Position numbers and translations under genes: made by a program. The notes beneath the pieces were generated by a model. It saw only the letters and a list, made by a program, of their open reading frames with translations. It was not told where the DNA came from and did no database searches. Below, piece by piece: positions 52,179-64,000 of a DNA stretch of 64,000 nt (position 1 is its first letter; the number at the start of each line of letters is the position of its first letter). Source of the stretch: Adineta steineri (Eukaryota > Rotifera > Eurotatoria > Adinetida > Adinetidae); the NCBI GenBank assembly GCA_905250115.1, contig CAJNOI010000007.1, forward strand, positions 793,796-857,795. The letters run 5' to 3'.

Positions 52179-55100
52179 ATGGAAACACTTCTAACCAATT
52201 TATCATCGGAATATGATGATACAGATCTTAATGTAAATGATAATAATAATAATAATCATCATCATCAAATAAATAATATTCCACTTGTTGTTGACAATCC
52301 AATAATACCAACAACAGAAATATTGGTTAGAAAAGATTCAATTGTCATTCCATCTATTTCAAATAGTTCAATATCAAGTATTATTCGAATTGAAAATAAT
52401 AATAATACATTATTACCTGTTTGTACTTCCAATAGTTTTGGTAAATATTATTTTTTTTCAAAAAAATTTTTTTATTTTATTTTATTTTTATTCAAGGTGA
52501 TCTTAGTTCAACTCCATTACTTTTATTGGATAATCCATTATCAGATTCACCAACACCTGCAATACCTAATCAACAAAATGAACCAAAATTAACTACAACA
52601 ACATTTATTCAATGTCGATCATTTCCATCAAGTAGTTCATCATCATCAACAAAATCTTCAACATCAAGTCATTCACAACAGGTTTTTTATTGGAATTTAA
52701 ATTTATAAAGATTTAATTCTTTTATTTCAATAGACTCCAATTGCACATGAACCTTTAAAAAATGAACCTGAAGATGAATTTATACCTCCAGTTTCTTTAC
52801 CAGTGCAAAAAAAAGCACCTGCACCACCGCCACCTCCGCCTCCGCCTCCACCACCTCCGCCAGTAATAGTACCACCATCGGTTGGATCTTTACCATCAAA
52901 ACGTACAGTATCTCAATCAGCAGGTGAAAGTATTTATTATTCTGAAGAAGATAAATATTCATCTGGTCAACATCAATCTCGTCGATCATTAAATCGACAA
53001 AATCATCAACGTCATGGAAGTGCAGAGATCTTAAGTCGTCAAATAAATCATGAATATATGAATCGTTCATCAACAGCAAACTCATCATTTTATCCATCAG
53101 ATAATTATCTTCATAATCAAATGAATTATTATGATTATGATCAAAATAATTCATATGTTCAACAAATAGTACATGAACTAAAAGTAACAAAAGAACAATT
53201 AAATGCAACAATGAAAAGTATTAAAACATTTTGGAGCCCAGAATTAAAAAAAGAACGTGCTTTAAGAAAAGATGAATCATGTAGATATCAATTATTAATT
53301 AATGAACATCAAAAACGTACTAAACAAGTATGAATTGTCTTCTTAATCTTTATATAAATAAATTCCTTTTTTTTCTAAGGATACACATATACAAACTCTC
53401 GAACATCAATTAAAACAAATGCGTGATGAACTCGAAAAATCTCGTCATAATAATCAACGTTATGAATTAACACCAGTTCCATCAACATATTCCATTCCAG
53501 AACAACAACAACAACAACAACAACAACCGTCCATTGATACCAATGCAATTTTACAAAAACAATATCAGGATACAAAAGATAAATTAGAACAACGTATTAA
53601 TGATTTACATGTAAAAGATAATGAATGTGTTACACTTAAAGCTAAAGTTGATACTTATGAAAGTAAAGAAAAAGATTTACAACATTATATTAGTATACTT
53701 AAAGAATCAATATTAATTAAAGATCAACAAGTTAATATGATACAATCAGAGGTATAGTTTAAATATGAACGAATTTTTGTTTTTTTTGATTTGAAATATT
53801 CTTTTTTTTTCAGATAAATGATCTTCGTACAAGACTTAAAGAAAAAGATTCAATAATTGAAAAGAAAAATTCTAAAATTCAATCAACACGTATTGAAAGA
53901 CAACAACGTGAATGTGATTTACAAGAATCAAAACAACAATTAGATATTCGTGATAGAAAAATTAATGTACTTAATAGAAAAATTGAAAATCTCGAAGAAC
54001 AAATACGTGATAAATCAACACAAATAACATTAGCACGAGCTAAATTAACAGCTGCAGCAACAACCGCTGCATCAATGAATATGCAACAACAAACATCAGT
54101 TACGAATAATACGATTGTTACGAATCTTGAAGCAACAATTGCTGAAAAAGAACGTTTAATTGAAAAATTACGAGAACAAAAACATACATTAGATATTGAA
54201 CATCAAGAAGAAATTGAACAACTACAAAAAACTTTAAATGAAACACGATTAAAACTTGAACAAAAAGAAAAAGATTATTATGAAGGACAAGTAATTATAT
54301 TATAGATTTTTAAATATAACCTATAAACTCTTATTTTATCAGAGTAAAAGAAAAAAGAGAATTATTTTTCAAGGTCAGATTGTTTTTTTTAGACTAAATA
54401 GGATCTTAATGTTGATCGGATTATAAGCTTTCCTTTCCTGTCTATGAATACCTTCTAGGTTACACTACTTAATATTTTGAGAGAATAAATAAAAGGATTA
54501 ATAATCAATTCTTTTCATCTCATTTAGCATTAATGAGAAACTTATTTTGTTAAACAAATTTATTTAAATGAATAATTAATGTATACAATTTAAATTTTAT
54601 TAATTCAGATAGTATTAATTAGAATTTAATACATGATATTATTCAGTCGCCTTCATTCATATAAAAGAATAGTATTCTTATTAAATTATTTTAAGATAAG
54701 TGACTTACACTAATTCCATTAATAGTTATGAAACAATTATATATTTATTTATTATTTACTCTCCTACAAAATACGATCTTGCATTTGTTATCCTTGACAT
54801 TTCAAGATAATCATCTATAATATTGTAGTATATCTTGAAAAGGTTAAAGACAACATGGCTGTTCCTATTTATAATAACGATGAACTTATACAACAAAGAA
54901 AAAACTTCCGAAAACAAAACTATATAGCTTACAGTATATCAAAAAATCTCAAATCCTCATAATTCATCTAAATCTTCGTATTTCTTTTGAATAGAATAAA
55001 ATCCTTTCTTAATGACTATTCTAATATAATCAAAGCACAGATCTTTTTCTATTTATATTAATAACTATTTATCATATGAATAAATCTATTTTCTTTAGAA

Positions 55101-56691
55101 TCATATTATTGAATTAAAAGAACAAATTAATAATGCAAAATCATTATTACAACGTCGTGAAACACATATTCAAAGTCTTGAACAACAGATAACAAATTTT
55201 AAGAAAATAAAAACTGATTCAGGTAGTGATACAAGTAAATTAGAATATGAAAATCGTACATTACAAGATCGTTTATCATGTTATGAACTTGAACGTACAG
55301 AAATGAAACGAGAAATAGAATGGATGCAACAAGAACTTGAACAACAAAAATCTTCACCATTAACAATTACAAATGATTCAAATGAACAAGAACAACAACA
55401 ACAATTTGAATTAGCAATAAATAAAAAACAACAACGTATTGAAGAACTTGAACAAGCTGTACGAGAAAGTTTACAAATAACAACTGAAAGAGAATATGCA
55501 ATGACACAACAAAAACGAAAAGTTGAAAATTTAGAAAAACAGGTTTGAAATATTTGCCATATTTTAACAAAAATATTTTTACCGAGATTTTTATTTAGAT
55601 AAAAACACTTCAGAATGAAATTGAACATTTACGTACTGAAAATAATGAACAAACTCAGATAACTTCACAATTACAAATTGAATTGAATGAACGTAAACGT
55701 CAATATGAACAAAGACTTGAAGAACAGATAAAACATCTTGATGATGCTTTTATTTCACAGTATGTTGTCTTTATTATTATTATCAAATATATTTTTATCC
55801 TTCTTTTCTGTTTTTTTAGACAAGAAAAAATCTTAGGTGAATTAAGTGAAAAAGATTCTCATATAGCCGATTTAGAAATGAATCGTAGTACTGCTGGTGC
55901 ATCGAATCGTGCAAATACCATTGAAAAATTAAATACAGAAAAACATCAATTACATAATCAACTTAAAGAACTCGTAAGATATAGTTTTACAAATTAATTG
56001 AATATGAGACAGACCCGTTTATTTTATGAAAATATAATTATAATAATTGATACGATAATATTAAGTTCCATATTTAATGAGAAGTATAAACATAATACAT
56101 TCTTACATAAGAATGTTCTGTTGAGTAGGATGTTTATTTACATTATATTATATTCATCGCATTCTGGTCAGTCAAGTTACATACTGAGAAATAGTATAAA
56201 GAATTTCCGTCGTTTATAAATAATCTACATAAATTATATCGTATGAAATAAATAATAGTCTGGATTGGTTAGGATTATGTTATCGTGTTGAACATAATAC
56301 AACACAGTTTTTGTCTTGCATTGATTAATAAAAAAAATTGTTGAAACTGCATCTAGATTATAATCAATTTTTTTTGTTATAAGATGATATTACATTGGAA
56401 CTGAAATTATTATTAGAATAGATTGAATATATTTCTAAAAGATAAATTTTGTAAAATTTAGACGGAAATTCGAATGAAAATAATTCAAGGACATATGGCA
56501 TCTAAACAAGAATATGAACAACGAGAAAAATCAGTACCATTTTCACCGGTAAGATTTTTTTGTCTTATTTATCTATTTTTTGTGAAGTTTATGTGTAATC
56601 ATATATATTATTTAATACTATAATTTATGCTTTATGTATTTAATGTTGTTTTGTGTGTTCAAAGGTCAATGTTAATGGTAATACTTCTTAA
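52179..56691 (+). CDS. ERC1: ERC/ELKS/CAST active-zone scaffold
   Basis: Ten exons (52179-52440, 52497-52681, 52734-53327, 53380-53751, 53814-54290, 55099-55542, 55599-55759, 55820-55973, 56462-56548, 56665-56691), 920 aa. The N-terminal 280 residues are disordered, with Asn, Ser and a run of 13 Pro at about 177-190. A long coiled coil runs from about 250 to 890. ERC signatures are KKERALRKDES, ISILKESILIKDQQ, RKINVLNRKIENLEEQIRDK, EKERLIEKLREQ and GELSEKDSHIADLEM. It organises presynaptic release sites with RIM, liprin and calcium channels, and has a secretory role at the cortex. A poly-A signal overlaps the stop. An alternative last exon at 56776-56805 would end DGDGLFC and resembles the PDZ-binding tail of vertebrate ERC. 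Confidence 0.9.
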
Positions 56692-56805
56692 TAAAAATAT
56701 TAATTCTATTCTAATCGTATGGGGTATTAAAAAATAAGCAATTTTTATTAATGAAAATAATTTTTTTTTATTTAGTTAACTGATGGTGATGGGCTATTTT
56801 GCTGA

Positions 56806-57243
56806 TCTAATTTTGATTGTATTATTACAATGCATTTTTTTAGGCAGATCTTATTTTTTGTTGTTTTTTTTCCCTAATGAATACATTAGATAAATTTTGT
56901 TTTTTTCAATCAGTTTCCTTTTATTGTATATGTATTTGTTGTATTTTTCTACCAATTTTTGTTGTTTGTTTAACCGCAACGTGATTTTATTTATTTGTAC
57001 AGTTTTCTCACATGCAACGGCCTTTCCCTTATTAATTTGTCATAAAAAAAAAATTTCTCTTTTTACCTCCCCTCTATCTTCAGTATTATAAACAATACAC
57101 ATATATATCTTTTTTTTTCTTCTTTTTTTCTTTTCACACAAGTAATTCATATTTCTCAGTAAATATTAAATTTAATAAACATTTTACTGATTAAGACAAA
57201 AAATAATAATAATAATTTAATCCGTAATAATCAGATTTTAGAT
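56806..57243. other. Spacer between ERC and ALG2
   Basis: T-rich tracts, no gene. The frame at 56897-57091 is low-complexity. ERC 3' UTR and the ALG2 promoter are expected here. Confidence 0.45.
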
Positions 57244-59343
57244 ATGTCAAGTATTGCAATACTTCATCCGGATTTAGGTATTGGTGGAGCAGAACGTTTA
57301 ATTGTTGATATAGCATTAGCGTTGAAATCTTCTGGACATAAGGTTGATGTTTATACAAATTTTCATGATAAAAAACGATGTTTTGATGAAACACGTAATG
57401 GACAATTGAATGTTTTTGTTGCATGTTCATGGTTTCCGAGACATATATTTGGAAAATTTCATGCTTTATGTGCTTATATAAGATTTATTCTTCTTGCAAT
57501 ATATGTTGTTTATCAAACAAAAGGAAAACAATATGATTTATTTTTATGTGATCAAATAAGTGCTTGTATACCGGTTTTAAAACGATCTCAATTACCAGTT
57601 TTATTTTATTGTCATTATCCCGATCATTTATTAACAAAACGAGAATCATTAGCAAAGAAATTATATCGATGGCCAATTGATACATTTGAAGTTAGTTATG
57701 ATTTTTTAAATGTTAAAAAAAAACGATCGATTGAATTGTAATCGATTTTGAAAGAATTTTTATGCTTTCAATTAGAGATGAAATGAGATCTTAGTAATTA
57801 CTTTACATGCTTCATTGAATCTATGTGTAATACAATAGCGTCTTTTTCTTTATATTTCTTCACTAATCGTATTATAACGATTGGTTGCATTACTCTTTTT
57901 TGATTTTTCCTTCCATTAAATTTCGCCAATTTAAAGGAAGAAAAAAATACGGTCTGTAGAGCAATTTCTATCGTATAAAAATCAATAGTAGTACTTAAAA
58001 GTATTCATACCATCTATTTATGTAATAGGAATAATCAATGAATCTAAATTCTACTTCAATTTCTTCTGAAATAAAACATTACAGAGTTTAGAATGACGAA
58101 ACAAACTACAAAATAAATACTTGCAATTTCCTTTTTACTACTAAATGATATCATAGGCATATCAATTCTATCAAAATATACATTGATTTATTATCAATAA
58201 CACAAAAATATTAGCATGAATATATATTGATTATTATTTCTAGATTGACTGAAACTTGAATTCTTATATCTGATCGAGTCTTTTATTGATATAGTTAAGA
58301 CAGATACATAAACATTAAATCTCATTTGTCCTCTAAGAAAAATATCTCAAAAATCTTCAGACACTGATATAATCTCATCTAATAAAAACATATAACATAT
58401 GTTCTATTGTTCTGTATATACATTATAGTCAAGGCTAATCAATATCAATGCTTCATAGAACATCAATAGAGTATTTACTCTAAAACTAAATATCCTTGAT
58501 TTAATTTAGGTCTATACAACATGTCTTGCTGATCGTATTCTAGTGAATAGTGAATATACTCAATCAATATTTGAAAAATATATTTCATCAACAACTCCAG
58601 TAGATATTCTTTATCCAACAATACCTGATCAAGCTTCACCAATATCATCATTTAATGAGAATGATTCAGTGATAAATTTTCTTTCCATAAATCGTTTTGA
58701 ACGAAAAAAAGAATTAACACTTGCACTTCTATCATTTGCAAATCTTCGTAAATTACTTGGTTCAAATTCGAAAAAAATTCATTTATATATTATTGGTGGT
58801 TATGATGAACGTTTACGTGAGAATGTTGAATATTATAATGAACTTCAACAATTAGTAATTGATTTAAAACTTGATTCATCATTAATAACATTTGTTCGAT
58901 CATTTTCTGATGAAGAAAAACGTGAATATTTATCGAAAGCTCATTGTATATTATATACACCACGTTTTGAACATTTTGGTATTGTTCCACTCGAAGCTAT
59001 GCAAGCTGGACGACCAGTTATAGCAACAGCAACAGGTGGTCCTTTAGAAACAGTAGTTGATGGTAAAACAGGTTATTTATGTGATGATCCATTAATTGCA
59101 ACATTTGCTAAACGAATGAAAGAATTTGTTGATAATAAAAATTTATCCAAACAAATGGGTGAAGAAGGTCAACGACATGTTAATAAAAAATTTTCATTCA
59201 AACCATTTGCTAAGAAATTAAATGAACATATAACTGAACTATTAAAAACATCTCGAAAATCTTCTTCTTCTTCTTCTTTTTATTTGTTAACATTCATTTT
59301 TATTTTTATTTTTACTCTTGTTATTTATTGGTTATTTTTTTAA
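57244..59343 (+). CDS. ALG2: Alpha-1,3/1,6-mannosyltransferase ALG2
   Basis: Two exons, 57244-57690 and 58510-59343, 426 aa (human 416). GT4-type GT-B fold. The N-terminal domain has LHPDLGIGGAERLIVDIALA, CDQISACIP and FYCHYPDHLLTKRES. The C-terminal donor-binding domain has LSINRFERKKELTLAL, IIGGYDERLRENVEYYNEL, LYTPRFEHFGIVPLEAM (EX7E motif) and TGGPLETVVDGKTGYLC. It adds the second and third mannose to the dolichol-linked glycan on the cytosolic face of the ER. It ends in a Phe/Ile-rich hydrophobic tail (about 404-426), a likely membrane anchor. The intron is 819 nt. The stop codon TAA is 3 nt from the ATG of HDAC8. Confidence 0.95.
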
Positions 59344-59346
59344 GAT

Positions 59347-60959
59347 ATGCGTGATATTATTTATATAACATCATCTGAATTACATAAAGTTCTTGATAAT
59401 ATTGAAAAAATTCGTCATCGTTCATATCTTGTTGATGCACTTATTCAAGCCTATGAACTTGATAAACATAGTCATTTACAGTTTATTCAACCACAATTAG
59501 CAACGAATAATGAACTTGCATTAGCACATGATCAAGATTATTTAGAATTTCTAAATTTTATTGCAAATATTGATCTTGATCATAATGAATCATATAAGGA
59601 ACAAATGGATTTTTATAAAATAGGATATGAATGTCCACCATTTGAAGCATTACCTTTATATTGTTCGTGATTTTTTTCTCATTTATTATTCAAATAAATT
59701 AATATAAATTTTCAGGTCAATTGATCGGAGGTGCATCAATAACAGCTGCGAAATATTTAAATCGTTCGAATAGTAATAATAGTATTGCAATAAATTTTTT
59801 TGGCGGATGGCATCATGCAAGTAAGTTTTTATAATATGTAATATCAATATTGGATGTCAATAAAATTTAGAACGTTCTCAAGCATCTGGCTTTTGTTATA
59901 TTAATGATATTGTTATGGCTATAAATGAACTTCGTAAAAAATTTGATCGAATTTGTTATATTGATTTAGATTTACATCATGGTGATGGTAAGAATATCCA
60001 GAGCATTTGAAATCTCTTTATTTTGAATTGTAATCACATATGTCAATATTATCGTATTTAAGTATTATAACGACATTTGAGTCCTATAGAAAAAAATTCA
60101 ATCGATATTGATAACGATAAAAAAAAATATGTATATATACTTCATACTAATTCATATTCATAAAAAAGTATGAAGGACATTTTTAATATATAACTTCGAT
60201 TTTCATCAGGATATATTTTTATGTTCTCCTTTTATTTTTCGTTGTTGAATTATATATATATATACATATATCCTATCGTATTCTTAATTTCAATATTTAC
60301 TGATAATGAGTAATTGTTTGCTTGCGTATTTTTATTTCTATTTGTATATTGTAGGTGTTCAAGAAGCATTTTATTGTTCATCAAAAGTATTAACTGTTTC
60401 TTTACATAAATATGAACTTGGATTTTTTCCAATTAATTCTGGTGGACTTGATGAAATTGGTGAAACATGGGGACGTGGTTTTAATATAAATATTCCATTT
60501 CATCACGGTATTGATGATAATCAATATATTTCATTATTTTCTCGTCTTTTACCAAAAATTAATTCATCATTTCAACCAGAAGTATTCGTTGTACAATGTG
60601 GCGCTGATACATTATATGGTGATCCTATGAAATCATTTAATTTAACAACAAAATCTATTCTTAACTGTATTGAACAAATAATTAATGTAAATAAGCCAAT
60701 ACTTTTATTAGGTGGTGGAGGTTATCACATAGCTGATACTGCTCGATTATGGACATCAATAATCGCTTTATGTTTAAATGAAAAACTTGATAATGATATA
60801 CCCGAGCATGATTATTTTTCATATTATGGTCCAGATTTTACTCTTGAAACATGGCCAGGAAATCGAACAAATAAAAATAGTCAAATATATTTAGATAGTT
60901 TATTAGATTATGTTGAAAAGAATCAAATTGATCTTATTAAAAGTAAAATACGTCAATAG
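59347..60959 (+). CDS. HDAC8: Histone deacetylase 8
   Basis: Four exons, 59347-59662, 59716-59820, 59871-59987 and 60355-60959, 380 aa, the same size as human HDAC8 (377). Class I Zn-dependent deacetylase core: [19 protein letters not shown] with the H138/H139 charge relay, [10 protein letters not shown] with Zn ligands D174 and H176, the third ligand in [11 protein letters not shown], and the active-site Tyr in [16 protein letters not shown]. The N-terminal [18 protein letters not shown] and [10 protein letters not shown] segments fit HDAC8 specifically. All catalytic residues are intact. The first donor (gttcgt) is weak but is the only one giving the right phase. The ATG sits 2 nt after an acceptor-like TAAG that overlaps the ALG2 stop, implying operon-like expression. 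Confidence 0.95.
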
Positions 60960-62827
60960 AATTGTCAGATAAATATATATGTATAGAATTTCTCTTATTT
61001 TTTTTTCTGTAAAATTATTTGTTGTTGAAATAAACTATGTATTACCTTTATTCGTTCTTCCCTCTATTTGTACGAATGCATATACCTTGGCCCGTTTCGG
61101 TTTACTTGATAGTAAACATCTTGTTATTTATCTTTGATTGATTGGTTTTTGAAAAAGAATAGCGGAGAAAAGCAAAGGCACATACATAGTCATTTTCTAC
61201 CTTCATTAGTGTATATATTGATGGTGTATTCTAATAGGAACATATTTCATATTCATTTTCTATATATCAAATAAGCTATCTAAACGAATAAAAATCGTTG
61301 ATTAGTCTTCTTTCTGTTTTTTTCTTATATTTTGTTTGTATACAAAACTCGATAAAAGAACATATCGATCTAATATTACCTGGTAAATCAAGTAAGTATA
61401 TAGGTCATTTGAATATACAATAATAAGGATAAAAAATTTTTTTCATACAGATACCTTTGTTATTTATTTACTTTAGAAAAAAATTTTTCACCCACGTAGC
61501 ACATGTTATTAATGATAGACAAAACCCATATGTAACGTTTTTGTCTTTGTATTTTTTTTCCTTATTCATATATATATATGGTATATACATTCTTTTACAA
61601 TATATATATGTAGATTTTCATCAACAAGAGAATGACATTTTGAGCAGTTAACAGAGAAAGATATAATATCATTGCAATTTGACGTGATAGAGAATAACAA
61701 GATTGTTTTATATGTTGTTAGTACATATCTTTCTACTTATACTGTTGGCAGTTAAAGAAAAACAGAAAAGAAGAGAACAAAAAAAAAGAATTCGTATATT
61801 CTTGTCTCTTTTTTTAATGACTTTGCATTTATAGTTATATAATTCCCAATGGGAAAATCAATGTGTTATTCTTTCTTTCTTTGCCCATATGAATAATAAT
61901 AGTAATATTACAAACCAAATATGTAGTAACTTACATAGGCAATAGACAACAAGAAAAAAAAACGAAAGGCAAAAAAAAAAAATTTGAATAAGAATCATTC
62001 ATTATAGGCGAAATGACACGACAAGAGTGAGTGAGAGAGAGAGAGAAAAACTTGAAGTATAGATTTGTCTCATTTACTATTTGCACCATTTTTTAAAAAC
62101 GATTGCTTGTCAATGTTAGTATATATATAACATTTCTGTTCTTTTCTATATGTTACTCTTTTTTTCTTCTTACAGCTCATAGACACTCTTTCATTAGATA
62201 TGCAGACAGAAAGGTATTCGATGATTGAAGCATAAGAAGTACATAGAAAGGACAAGACAGAAAAACGAGGATGATTTATCAGTGTGAAATATGTATATAC
62301 ATACATACAAAAATCATCGACGCAAATCTTCTGTAACGAAAAAAAAAGGAAAGAGAACGATTGATTCAGTTATTCATTTTGTTTTTTTTATTCACTTAAA
62401 TTNNNNNNNNNNNNNNNNNNNNNNNNNNNNNNNNNNNNNNNNNNNNNNNNNNNNNNNNNNNNNNNNNNNNNNNNNNNNNNNNNNNNNNNNNNNNNNNNNN
62501 NNAATTCATTCCAAGTATTCTTCTCTTCACTATATCACGTTTTATTTAACCTTCAATTACTAATATTGTATAACGTGCAAAAAGCTCTATGTTTTAATTT
62601 CTTTTTTTTTGAAGTAATACTTAAAAATTTCAATGAATATATTGATCTATATTTAACCATATAAAAATAATCTACACTGAATTGTATTACAAATAATTGA
62701 ATATTAAAGAATATATATAAAAAGCAAACGTTCAAAGCATATTTGATTATAAAAGTTACAAAATACATATGAAAAAGAGAGAGAGAGCACCTATTTCTAA
62801 ATTCACACAAACACACATAGACAATAT
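60960..62827. other. Intergenic, convergent gene ends, with gap
   Basis: Between HDAC8 (+) and CEP70 (-). It contains T-rich and GA-rich low-complexity tracts, several short AT repeats, a possible HDAC8 poly-A signal (AATAAA near 61029) and the third gap. No coding sequence supported. Confidence 0.45.
62403..62502. other. Assembly gap (100 N)
   Basis: Exactly 100 N in non-coding sequence. Confidence 0.98.
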
Positions 62828-63759
62828 TTATTGAGAATCTTCATCATGTTTTTGTTCACTATCATTAGTTTGTTGTTTTTCTAAATCAATTAATTTGTTA
62901 TTTTCATTTGATAAATCATTATTTGATTTCGATGAAAGTAATCGAAGTGATTTCGATTGTGATAAATTATTTTCATAAGAATTTTTACTTGTAATTAATG
63001 ATGATGCACGTGGTAAAGAATGAGATTGTTGATAATTATGATTGGATCGATAACTATCACTATGTGCAAGTAATTTAAGTGTTTTTATAGCTGGCATAAT
63101 TTCATCACCCTTAGATACTTCTGGAAAAAAAAAGATTTTTATTTTTAAGAAAGAGTTTTTTTACCGAGTAAATTTGCCATTTGTTCAATAAATTGATGAT
63201 AATAAGGTACAAAATCATCGTATGAACGAATTTTTGAAACAGCTCTAAATTAAATATTACGTATAGATTTAGTTTTTTTTTGTATCAAGATTATTTTTAC
63301 TCATTCATATCATTAATTTTAGCCATTTTTTTAAATGTAATCAATTCATTTGATTTAGCATCATCAAGTACTTGTTGTAATTTTTTAATTAATTTTGGGC
63401 AACTAACTAATCTTGTACTTTCTACAAAAAAAAAGATAAAAATTGTTTTTTTCTGTATTTTATTTCTATACCAGTAACACCAAGTGTACTTGCAATTGAT
63501 CGTTTAAAATTCGCTAATTCACCATGCCGGTAATATAATTCATTTAATGCTGTTGATAATTGTGTATAACATGTTATATCAAATAAAGATTGACATTGTT
63601 CAATTAAAGTAAGACAATATTGATAGGATGGACGATGTTCTGTTTGACTCTAAATTTGCAAAAATAATTAATTCAATAAAGAAAAACTAAACTAATTTTT
63701 ACTCGTTCGGAACATTTACAAATAAAATGTCCACTGTCATGATTTCTAATGGCGCTTAT
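62828..63759 (-). CDS. CEP70: Centrosomal protein CEP70, 3' part
   Basis: Five exons visible: 63759-63703, 63649-63472, 63421-63301, 63244-63165 and 63120-62828, giving the last 242 residues. The segment SYDDFVPYYHQFIEQMANLL followed by EVSKGDEIMPAIKTLKLL corresponds to the CEP70 C-terminal region, as does LNELYYRHGELANFKRSI upstream. CEP70 is a coiled-coil centrosome/basal-body protein that binds gamma-tubulin and supports microtubule organisation and cilium formation. A 75-residue Ser/Asn-rich tail extends past the conserved end. The first visible exon begins at an acceptor and has no in-frame ATG, so the 5' coding part is missing here. The plus-strand frame 42 bp away leaves little room unless the upstream intron is long. 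Confidence 0.75.
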
Positions 63760-63801
63760 CTAAATAAATAAATGAATAAAATTATTTCTTTGTATTCTAT
63801 A

Positions 63802-64000
63802 ATGCAAGAAAATTCATTATGTAATGAACAACATCCATTAATTAATAATGTACTACCTTTACCATGTTCTATAATTGGTCGTCGTATAGCTAAATCTAAT
63901 ATTCATATAAATATTTCTAAAGACTATTCTGTTACATCATTTATTCATATAAATCATTTATCATCAACGAATGTACCATTTGAATTAAGACAAAATACAA
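63802..64000 (+). CDS. Start of unknown gene, truncated by window end
   Basis: An ATG-initiated frame stays open for 66 codons to the end of the window with host-like codon use (TCA, AAT, CAT, TTA). It begins MQENSLCNEQHPLINNVLPL and continues with a basic IIGRRIAK segment. The opposite strand is stop-laden here. The family is not recognised. It is divergent from the CEP70 fragment, with a 42-bp spacer. Confidence 0.45.
   Translation, partial: MQENSLCNEQHPLINNVLPLPCSIIGRRIAKSNIHINISKDYSVTSFIHINHLSSTNVPFELRQNT

Noticed and set aside
62291-62563. Frame across the third gap
   Set aside because: Open only through N, with low-complexity flanks.

Overview
The window reads as a compact, AT-rich animal genome. 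It is most likely from a bdelloid rotifer or a close lophotrochozoan. The reasons are many short introns (mostly 40-70 nt) in intron-rich genes, strong A/T-ending codon preference, Asn/Ser/Gln-rich linkers, a B-box-like protein without a RING, and 3' splice acceptors sitting directly on start codons, which suits a trans-splicing animal. Species identity is inferred, not proven. Three runs of exactly 100 N (4659-4758, 34927-35026, 62403-62502) are scaffold gaps. Exon models were built by hand from splice sites, reading phase and family similarity recalled from memory. The total coding length divides by 3 in every complete model.

Left part (1-20.7 kb): a Crypton-recombinase-derived (DUF3504-like) gene (+), a hairpin-flanked gap, a FOXJ1-type forkhead factor (-), a tetraspanin (-), a B-box/coiled-coil protein with a dead LINE fragment in an intron (-), a Neverland/DAF-36-type Rieske sterol desaturase (+), and an acylated globin-X-like protein that lacks the proximal histidine (+).

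Middle (23.4-45.8 kb): USP10 deubiquitinase (-), two tandem voltage-gated proton channels HVCN1 (-) separated by a large inverted repeat, a claudin-like four-TM protein (+), a 5' exon cut by a gap (-), and then three minus-strand genes: a 22-exon phospholipase C gamma that lacks its SH3 domain, PAM16/TIM16 and SAM50. The last two are both mitochondrial protein-import factors.

Right part (46.4-64 kb): SLC49A4/DIRC2 transporter (+), a 159-bp hAT-type MITE with a perfect 8-bp target duplication, CDKL2 kinase (-) with a 13-nt microexon followed by a TG instead of AG acceptor, ERC/ELKS active-zone scaffold (+), ALG2 mannosyltransferase and HDAC8 deacetylase (+, only 3 nt apart, operon-like), the 3' part of CEP70 (-), and the start of a divergent unknown gene that runs off the window. 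Most genes are unrelated housekeeping or signalling genes. Functional grouping is visible only for SAM50/PAM16 (mitochondrial import), for the HVCN1 pair, and as possible co-transcription of ALG2-HDAC8 and PAM16-PLCG.
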